From Oenanthe sinensis (Eukaryota; Streptophyta; Magnoliopsida; Apiales; Apiaceae): a stretch of DNA of 64,000 bases. The stretch lies in assembly GCA_028671895.1 (NCBI GenBank), contig JAPMAC010000209.1:23644501-23708500 (forward strand), given 5' to 3'. Made by a program: the position numbers and the translations under genes. This document shows positions 48,201 to 55,150 of this stretch, one piece after another (the stretch's first letter is position 1; every line of letters starts with the position of its first letter). The notes under the pieces were generated by a model. It was given only the letters and a program-made list of their open reading frames with translations, had not been told where the DNA came from and did not search any database.

Positions 48201-48509
48201 GGTAGCTGTTGTGCACAGATCTTGTGGATTAGGAATCAGCTAAATGACTATGGACTTGCGTTGAACAAAATTCCAATTTACTGCGACAACACAAGTGCTA
48301 TAGCTATTTCCAACAATCCTGTACAACATTCACGAACCAAGCACATTGACATAAGGTATCACTTTATCAGAGAGCATGTCATGAACGGAACTGTGGTGCT
48401 ACATTTTGTACCCACAGAAGAACAGTTAGCCGACATCTTCACAAAACCACTTGATGAATCCACTTTCTCAAAGCTGGTTAGTGAATTAGGGATGTTAAAC
48501 TATGGCTAA
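45276..48509 (+). CDS. Sirevirus pol polyprotein
   Basis: About 1077 codons, uninterrupted. Protease: WILDSGSSRHMTG (about residues 11-23, catalytic Asp in DSG). GAG-pre-integrase: SWLWHKKLSHLNFKTM. Integrase zinc motif H..H...CEACQKG, core LLHMDLFGPVNIL, IRSDNGTEFKNEVLNNFC and PRTPQQNGVVERKNRTLIEA. Reverse transcriptase: VYQMDVKSAFLNGRLEEEVY, LYGLKQAPRTWYDTL and VQVYVDDIIFGSTN (the double Asp). RNase H: YTDSDYAWCMMDRKSTSGSC, STAEAEYIAAGSCCAQ, RTKHIDIRYHFIREHV. It stops with GMLNYG. All catalytic motifs are present, so the product is probably active. The frame opens directly after the stop cluster at 45261-45275; the first conserved residues lie at about 45300, so no AUG is evident and expression probably needs readthrough or splicing. 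Confidence 0.95.
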   Translation: MQGVKQVNRVIWILDSGSSRHMTGDRALLSDVVERAGPIVTFGDNSKGMTMGYGKLNTGNVIIENVSLVEGLKHNLLSVSQFCDRGYKVNFIKEKCLIAHSKEDRLALRGVRKGNLYVADFNSGTEAEANCFYSKASTEESWLWHKKLSHLNFKTMNSLVKRDLVRGLPPMEFTQEGLCEACQKGKSKKATHRGTDTTNITEPLQLLHMDLFGPVNILSMSRKKYALVIVDDFTKYTWVLFLNSKDETPHLVIDHIKLIELDSKLPVRAIRSDNGTEFKNEVLNNFCSDKGITRQYSAPRTPQQNGVVERKNRTLIEAARTMLSESRLPIYFWAEAVNTACYTQNRTLINKDHMKTPYELMAGKKPTLKYFHVFGAKCFVLKDGDERIGKFEAKAHEAIFVGYSRRAYRVYIIDQHQVKESVNVTFDDTKLPSIQTEDSSESLKFDNYPDSHTDDEEEPEVAAGNNDINDGNDPGINGGNNGNTGDSTNTSGGSTSHPGSNSGGDEGSTSRTQHHNEFRGESSRSNLPRERIWSRDHPFELIIGDPDVGVRTRSATSNECLFSVFLSQEEPKKIEDALIDPDWVLAMQEELNQFERQEVWTLVPRPKDRSVIGTKWVYRNKLDGDGIVTRNKARLVAKGYSQEEGIDYDETYAPVARLEAIRIFLAFAAHSNFKVYQMDVKSAFLNGRLEEEVYVEQPPGFENPEFADFVYFLFKALYGLKQAPRTWYDTLSEFLLENGFTRGVIDKTLFYKLHGKDMIFVQVYVDDIIFGSTNENLCKRFAKLMQSRYEMSMMGELSFFLGLQVKQKEDGIFICQSKYVRDLLRKYNLEDSSPAKTPMPTATKLDKDETGKKVDITSYRGMIGSLLYLTASRPDIMFATCLCARFQSDPRESHLIAVKRIFRYLKGTPDLGIWYPKDTGFDLIGYTDSDYAWCMMDRKSTSGSCQFLGRRLISWYSKKQHSVSTSTAEAEYIAAGSCCAQILWIRNQLNDYGLALNKIPIYCDNTSAIAISNNPVQHSRTKHIDIRYHFIREHVMNGTVVLHFVPTEEQLADIFTKPLDESTFSKLVSELGMLNYG

Positions 48510-49683
48510 ATGTTTGGTTGCTAGGAATTAATTTAAGCTCATAAAATATTAAATGTTAATATTTAAAGAATTTATGAGTCTTGAATTAATAAAATCCTAG
48601 AGCTTATGAATTTTTGGAAAATTATCTTAAGATTAAATCAATATTCTTAGAAGATAATTGTTTCAATTAAAGCATAAGTAATTTTGTTTAAATTAAGCAT
48701 TTATAAGCATTATGTAAATAAGTATATATTTTTTTTTAAGCATGTGTACATTAATATAAATGATTATGTTATTAATTATTCAATTAATTTGCTTATTAAA
48801 TTAATTCAACATGAGTTAATTTAACTTTTAAATTAATTAAAATAATTAGTAATGTAAATATTTATTTTATATCTTTTAGTATTTAATTTATTAATATTTA
48901 TCTCATAATTTCTGCCTATTATTATTTATTGTATAATTTTGTATTATCTCAGTATGACTTTTATGATTAAAACTCGGCATGACTTGTTATGTTAATAATA
49001 AGTCATACCGAGAATTAAGAAATAAGTCATACTGACAATTTTTTTCCTTCCCGGAATGACTTGAGATATTAAAACTCGGCATGACTTTTTATTTTAAATA
49101 AAAAGTCATACCGAGAAACTAGTATAGTAAGTCATACCGACTCCTTAGCAACTGATTTACTTAAGTTTTTTTTAAAAAAACTCGGCATGACTTTTAATAA
49201 GTCATACCGAGAAATGCTAAGGTTCTATTCTTATTAAACATTAAGTCATACTCAGTTTAATAAACACATACACACGCTGTTACACATATATACACACGAA
49301 CAGTCGATTTTTTTTTCTTCATAAATCGACTGTTATCCATCTAAATCAACTGCCTTCAGTTGCTTATCCTTGTTTACAAGCATCTTTGCTTGCTAGTGTG
49401 TTAAAAACGATTAAAACAAACAGAGCTCTGCCCGATTTTAGTAAAATCTACTGTTCCTGTTCTTGTTTTTGAAAAAAAAAAATTTCGAAGCAAGCAAGTG
49501 GTTTTTGTGCTTAGAGTGACTGAAAGACAGCTGTGTAGTGAATTGTTGATTTTAGTCAATTTGGGGATTACTACTTAGGGTTTCAATTTTTCAAGTGTAA
49601 TTTTCGAATCTTGAATTGTAATTGTTAATTTTGAGTTGTAATCGCACTTTGTAATTTTATTAATTGTAATAGTTTAAACAAAA
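48510..49683 (+). other. pol-ORF3 spacer with inverted GTCATACCGA motifs
   Basis: No gene. From about 48953 to 49260 the LTR motif recurs about a dozen times in both orientations. Three hairpin-forming pairs are clear: 48973-49012, 49075-49115 and 49181-49211, each with arms CTCGGCATGACTT and AAGTCATACCGAG (one G-U compatible mismatch). Downstream, 49270-49683 is a T/A-rich leader before the ORF3 ATG. Confidence 0.85.
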
Positions 49684-52600
49684 ATGGCTGGTTATTGCGA
49701 ATTAGTAAAAACTAATTTTGTAGGATATTTCAATCCGGTGAATTGTTCAGTCGAGAGGTTTCGACCATGGATCGTGTTTATGAATGAACATTCACTCGTC
49801 AGAACTGCAATTACTCTGGATGCCCCGTTGCAAGTGTTAGCACTTAGGGCTCTGTATTCCACTGCGAGGAATAGGAGTATTGCAGACAGAGTTCAATTCT
49901 CTTTCAGCATAGGAGATCATGAATATATGGTGTCTGAAGAGGACGTGAACAGGATTTTGGGCTTTCCAACTGACAATTTCATGGATCCACCCACTGTACC
50001 AGAAATTCTAGAATTTTTCTATTCTATTAGATATCAGGGTGAGATCAATTTGGTAAGACTGACAAAGTCCAAGTTGGTAAGTGAGTGGGACTATTTCTTT
50101 GACACGTTAGCCAAAGTGTTTGCTCCCACTACAAAGAACAACTTCAACAATATATCTTCACTACTGCAAATCTTTGGGTATTCTGTGGCTCACAATAGGA
50201 GGATAAATTTTGGGAAGTTACTTCTAAAAGAAATTATAAGGAAGATGGGGAAACCAGAAAGCAGGGAACAGAATGTTCAAGTCTACTATCCGAGGTTCCT
50301 GATGCTGTTTATGAATGACTTGTTGATGGAAGAAGACAAAGCCTTATTTCAGAATGGTCCTGTAGAAGAATCTCCGACTTCTCAGAACAACTTATTTGCA
50401 AGGCTCCACAACAACCCCAAGTTTCAAAATGTGCAAGTGGTAAGGACAGATTACATGGCTGAGATATTAGATCATATTGCTAATCCTGTGCAGGAACAAG
50501 AGCAAGAACAAGTGCCTATGCAATTAGAACATCCTGTGCACCTTCTACTTGAAGCTGCTCAGCATGTCGATCAAGTGGCACAAGATCAACAGGTAATATC
50601 TCACTCACAATCTTCTAGTTCAATACCTATAGAAATATCCAATGCACTATTAGATTTATCTGTGGCGGACTATGATGGTGTTCTTACACTCCAGGATGTC
50701 AGCTACGAACCTGAAAACACACAGGTTCCGCCCCCAGCTGAATTAGAGCCTCAAACAGTTTCTCCTTCATCCTCCTCTTCACTAAAAGTCAGAAAAAGGA
50801 AGAAACCTGTTAGAATAGTTAGGGGTCTTGGTGCTGATGTGAGTGAACCCACAGCTCTGTCTCCACAATCTAAAAGATCTAAATTTCAACCAGAGACACC
50901 TGCAGACTCATCCTTTTCCTCTCAATGGGATATGGATTTTGACATGGCCATCCAAGGTTCTTTAGATACACTTGCTCAACCAGGTGATCTAATTCGCTGC
51001 ACGGCTACAGCTTCAGATAGTGAGGAAAGCACACTGCTAGCTCTCACACTAGCAGGACCTCCGCTTGCAGATACACAAACACATGAGGGCACACTTGTTG
51101 AAGAAAATGTTTTTAATAAAAATTGGTCGGATGCCACCTATGATGTGGACCATGACACTTTCGATGCAATGCAGCATCAGATACCCTCTGAGGTACTTAG
51201 GGGCACCACAGACTCTAATGAGCCATTCACTACATTGTCTAAGGTGGTGACCCCCCTGGATATATTACATCCAGTGATTTTAAAAGGTCTCGAATCCACT
51301 AGTGGATTTGAGAGGCAACCACTCCATAGAGGGAGATGGGACTCCATTCACGGAGTAGCTACGTCAGTAGCGGAGCCACTTCAAGTTAATCTTGTTGAGG
51401 ACGCGCCTTCACAGGCATCAGAAGAGCAATTTGACTCTTCAAAAGCTATTGTTATATATGCAGGTACAGCTTCAGGATCTGGAGAAGAGCTAAACACGAG
51501 TGATGTGAGGCAAACACAAAGTGAAACACATGCACAGAGTGATAGTGAGATAAACAGGAGTGCAAGTGAGCTGAGTGCACACACACACAGTGTTCTATTA
51601 TCTAAAATGGAAGCTCTCCAGAAAGAAATGCAAATTGTTCAAGCTGAGTTGGTAAAAGTAAAAGCACAAGCAGAAGAAAAAACTACATCTGCCTCTGTAA
51701 CACAGCAGCTGACAATAGTACGAAAAGATGTTGATGATGTCAAAACCTCCATTCTTCTAAAAACTCAAGACATCCAGAGTGTACAGAATCTTATTGCTGA
51801 AGACATGAAAGAAGTCAGCAAATTACATGAAAAGATTGATGAGGTTGAGAAAAGCTTGACATTAACAATCATTGAAAATGAGAAGATCTCTTCACAAAGA
51901 TTCAGCAAACTGGATGATGGAATGACACATTTGAATGAAGGAATGAAGCAAGTCTATCTGACTATGCAGAAAATGTTGACATCTTTTGAAGCCTCTAAAA
52001 CTCAAGAGGATCCCTCAACTAAGGGGGAGAAATCAAAAGAGAAAGTAGCTAAAGATGGAGGGGCTTCTACTCAAGAAAAAGGGAAAGATAAACAAAAAGG
52101 GAAAGATAAACTGTACTCTGAAGATCAATTTCAGTCGTATGATCCAGAACCAGAAAAACAGTTTTATGATCAAGAGAAATTCATTGATGACAGTGCTCAT
52201 GATGAATCAAACTTTCCTGACTACTGCAGAGCTGAGGAAGAGATTGCATTTGATGAAGATTTTCTGTTTCCAGAAGAAAAAGAAGTTGATCCAGCCTATG
52301 AAGAGGCAATGAAGAAACTAAAAGAAGACATCAAGGCAAGTCATGCAAAAACTGAAAATCTGAAAGCTCTAGTCATAGAAAGAACAAAGGCAGAAAGAGA
52401 AGAAAGCCAAGAAAAGCAAAATCTCTGGGCCATAGCAGTCAGAGAAAAGAAGAGAGATGTACAGCTCAAGATTGGAAAGAAATGGGATACTGCAAGAAAA
52501 ATAATGGACAAACAACAAAAGGGTCCATTTGAAGACAAGCATCTGAAATCAATAATTGAGCGTCTAGAAAAGTCAAATGACAACATTGACAACTTCATGA

Positions 52601-53067
52601 AAGCTCTGAAAGAGGAAGTGGACTACATCACTATCCTAGTGGATCACATTCTTGAAGACTGGCGGATACTAGTCTACACACACAGGAATGGAACATTCAG
52701 AATTTCCTTAGAGTTTTTCAGGCAAAGAAGTTTATCAGTAATATGGACGTTCTTGAACAAAATAAAAAGGAGCTCAGAAGAAAATGAACTTCTCAGGGAT
52801 AGACTTAGAGTCTTTGCCACAGCTGTTAGTCCTCAGATCTTATTTGATCCTCATGAGGTAAGATTTTTCTCAAACAAGTTGTATCAAATCATGCAGTTAG
52901 ATGAGGAATCTTTTAAGGGCTACACAGTTAAGTACATGATTCAAGTTGAAAGGATGCTAAGGTCAAAAGGTTTCAAATCTCAAGCTAAAATGGATGCTGC
53001 AGAGAAGATAAGAAACTACTGTCTGTCAAAAAAATTCATTCATACATCAGGCAAATACCAAAGATAG
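49684..53067 (+). CDS. Sirevirus third ORF (env-position), uncharacterised
   Basis: A 1127-codon frame occupies the place of the 'envelope-like' ORF of Sireviruses. It has no signal peptide and no membrane segment that I can see, so an envelope role is not supported. Residues about 1-220 look like a folded domain (FVGYFNPVNCSVERFRPWIV, QFSFSIGDHEYMVSEEDVNR, ILGFPTDNF, VQVYYPRFLMLFMND). This resembles plant transposon-associated proteins and shares a motif with the PMD protein at 57822. Residues 230-640 are Pro/Ser/Glu/Gln-rich and low-complexity, with a basic stretch KVRKRKKPVRIVR. From 640 onward are coiled coils (MEALQKEMQIVQAELVKVKA) and Lys-rich acidic repeats. A second frame continues for about 78 codons after a slip at 53028-53034, ending at 53273. 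A relic relative lies at 60289-63085. The function is unknown. Confidence 0.8.
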   Translation: MAGYCELVKTNFVGYFNPVNCSVERFRPWIVFMNEHSLVRTAITLDAPLQVLALRALYSTARNRSIADRVQFSFSIGDHEYMVSEEDVNRILGFPTDNFMDPPTVPEILEFFYSIRYQGEINLVRLTKSKLVSEWDYFFDTLAKVFAPTTKNNFNNISSLLQIFGYSVAHNRRINFGKLLLKEIIRKMGKPESREQNVQVYYPRFLMLFMNDLLMEEDKALFQNGPVEESPTSQNNLFARLHNNPKFQNVQVVRTDYMAEILDHIANPVQEQEQEQVPMQLEHPVHLLLEAAQHVDQVAQDQQVISHSQSSSSIPIEISNALLDLSVADYDGVLTLQDVSYEPENTQVPPPAELEPQTVSPSSSSSLKVRKRKKPVRIVRGLGADVSEPTALSPQSKRSKFQPETPADSSFSSQWDMDFDMAIQGSLDTLAQPGDLIRCTATASDSEESTLLALTLAGPPLADTQTHEGTLVEENVFNKNWSDATYDVDHDTFDAMQHQIPSEVLRGTTDSNEPFTTLSKVVTPLDILHPVILKGLESTSGFERQPLHRGRWDSIHGVATSVAEPLQVNLVEDAPSQASEEQFDSSKAIVIYAGTASGSGEELNTSDVRQTQSETHAQSDSEINRSASELSAHTHSVLLSKMEALQKEMQIVQAELVKVKAQAEEKTTSASVTQQLTIVRKDVDDVKTSILLKTQDIQSVQNLIAEDMKEVSKLHEKIDEVEKSLTLTIIENEKISSQRFSKLDDGMTHLNEGMKQVYLTMQKMLTSFEASKTQEDPSTKGEKSKEKVAKDGGASTQEKGKDKQKGKDKLYSEDQFQSYDPEPEKQFYDQEKFIDDSAHDESNFPDYCRAEEEIAFDEDFLFPEEKEVDPAYEEAMKKLKEDIKASHAKTENLKALVIERTKAEREESQEKQNLWAIAVREKKRDVQLKIGKKWDTARKIMDKQQKGPFEDKHLKSIIERLEKSNDNIDNFMKALKEEVDYITILVDHILEDWRILVYTHRNGTFRISLEFFRQRSLSVIWTFLNKIKRSSEENELLRDRLRVFATAVSPQILFDPHEVRFFSNKLYQIMQLDEESFKGYTVKYMIQVERMLRSKGFKSQAKMDAAEKIRNYCLSKKFIHTSGKYQR

Positions 53068-53273
53068 ATTCAACACAACCATCTGATGTAGAAGAAGAGA
53101 TAGTAGATCATGTTGAACAGGAAGTACTGTGGCAGTTAGCAAGAGCTGAGCAAAGAAGGTTGTATGGAGAGGCCACTACAACAGAACAATCAGTAACCGA
53201 AGAGGTACCAAGGACACCTGTGCATAAAAGTACAACCCTGGAAGAAGGTGAAGTTGATACTTCTAAAGACTGA
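53028..53273 (+). other. A-AAA-AAA slip site and ORF3 -1 frame extension
   Basis: The zero frame reads TCA AAA AAA TTC at 53026-53037, which is a slippery heptamer in the correct phase, then stops at 53065-53067. In the -1 frame starting ATT at 53034 there is an open stretch through KIDSTQPSDVEEEIVDHVEQ and LWQLARAEQRRLYGEATTTE to TGA at 53271-53273, with the acidic composition of the rest of ORF3. It is either programmed -1 frameshifting or a recent one-base loss from an eight-A run. Confidence 0.7.
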
Positions 53274-53502
53274 AAACGTAGATAGGACAAGATAGAAACT
53301 TTGTAATATTTGTTCAGTGCTAGAGGAACATCTATCTTGTATTTATCTTTTATGTATGAATCTGGAAAATTGTTAAATATAAAACCAGAACTTTTGTTTA
53401 TTATTTACAAGTCATTAAATGTCGTACTACTTTCTTAGTTGTTAGTTGAGTTATCCTCTAGGAATTTGTTTGTTAAATGTTTAACAACAAATAGGGGGAG
53501 AT

Positions 53503-54209
53503 TGAAAGGCATATGACTAGGCCTATTTGTAATAATTAGATGGCAACTCAACTCTAACTAATAAAGAGAAGTAAATACTAAACACTAAACAGGAATCAAG
53601 ACGAAGACAGTCAACTAATCACAAAGGATCTAAGTATCAGAGGTATTTTGTAGGATTGCTACTCAACACTGGAAGAAGTTCAATTATTTGTTCAAGCGTC
53701 AGTGAAATTAATAATGTAGTAGTACTTCTATTGAAGACAGAAGATATAGAAGATTTCAAGTGGTTACTACAAGCAGATTCCAGAAGAAGAATGCAAACAA
53801 TGAAGAAGAATTAATGACAGAAGGCCTCTAGTTAAATGTTATTTAAATGGAGAATATTTATTGGGATGACACAAATGAACCAGACAGTACATTTGTGTGT
53901 CAACTAATATAATATTTATTCTTCATTTAATTCAAGAGGTTTCAAGATTAGAAGACGAAGAAAAGACAGGAAGATTTCAAGACTATCAGCACGGCTGCGA
54001 CTAAAGATAGTATTTTAATTCTACTATCAATTGTTAATTAATTATTTAATTTATCTAATTAAATTAATTCAAGTTGAAATTAATTTAATTTATAAATTAA
54101 CTAATTAAATTAAGTAGAATTAATTTACTATAAAAGAAATGCTTTAAAATGACTTATATAGATATATATAAACTGCTAGTATGACTTATCAATAAGTCAT
54201 ACCGAAATT

Positions 54210-54246
<37 letters not shown>

Positions 54247-54981
54247 TCATACCGAGCATGTTAGCATAAGTCATACCGAATTGTGTATATATATATATAT
54301 ATATATAATCAGTTAGTATGACTTATTAATAAGTCATACCGAAGGACTTGTTAATAAGTCATACCGAACTATATATATATATATATAATAAGTCATACCG
54401 AGATTTCAAATGCTCAAAAGGTCATACTGGATTGATTTTTTATTTAATTAAAAAGTCATACCGATTTTTTAATTAGAAAAATAAGTCATACCGACCAAAA
54501 TAAGTCATGCCCAGTCTTTTGTAAGTCATACAAGTGTTAAAATAAGTCATACAGACTTATTTTCTTGAAATTAAGTCATATGGAAAAAGGTCATACCAGC
54601 CTTTTTCCAACCTCTATAAATATGAGGTGCTTGCTTCATTTGTTAGTGTTCAACTTGTTAAGAGTTAGAAAAACAGATCAAATTCAGTAATTTATCTGCA
54701 TTGTAATATTCACAGATTTCTGTGCTGAGTTTGAATATAATTGTTTAAACACGAACACTTCATGTCGAATTCGTTCTAGACTTTATATCAATTATATAAC
54801 AGTTTTCTAAATATTAATTGTGTAATACTAATCAAGTTAAAATAATATCTTTCACTTGAAAAGTATTTCATTATAATTAATATTTCGCGAGTAATTAAAA
54901 TAATATTTTTAATCCAATTATTCCGCGATTAATTTTCAGATATTGTATTCAACCCCCCTTCTACAATATCAGGGACCAACA
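53503..54981 (+). repeat. 3' LTR of Sirevirus
   Basis: 1479 bp, with the same sequence by eye as 41141-42617 except for the TA-run length around 54212-54243. Preceded by the polypurine tract and followed by the target duplication GAAAT. Confidence 0.95.
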
Positions 54982-55150
54982 GAAATGGAAAAAATGAGTT
55001 CAACATGTAACAATTATTAATCCAGACAAACATAAAAAACAAGTTTTTCATTAAAATAAACAAACCAACCCAAATTTAAAGTACAAATAGTTTGACGAGT
55101 AATACAGAATGATAACTTAATAACCAAACTACTCGAGCATAACCAAATCA

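Larger units (their letters stand above)
41141..54981 (+). mobile_element. Complete Sirevirus-type Copia element, young
   Basis: The LTRs (41141-42617 and 53503-54981) start TGAAAGGCATATGACTAG and end GGGACCAACA. By eye they differ only by a TA-repeat length change of about two bases. The target duplication is GAAAT (41136-41140 and 54982-54986). The primer-binding site TGGTATCAGAGC (42620) is complementary to initiator methionine tRNA and the polypurine tract ATAGGGGGAGAT is at 53491-53502. It encodes gag, pol (protease, integrase, reverse transcriptase, RNase H) and a third long ORF after pol. Long LTRs, a large gag with extra C-terminal sequence and a third ORF are features of Sireviruses (SIRE/Maximus). 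It is inserted in the repeat array of the MULE. Confidence 0.96.

Noticed and set aside
49684..53067. Calling ORF3 an envelope glycoprotein because of its place after pol
   Set aside because: No signal peptide, transmembrane segment or furin-like site is visible; it is rich in coiled coil and low-complexity sequence. Kept as uncharacterised.
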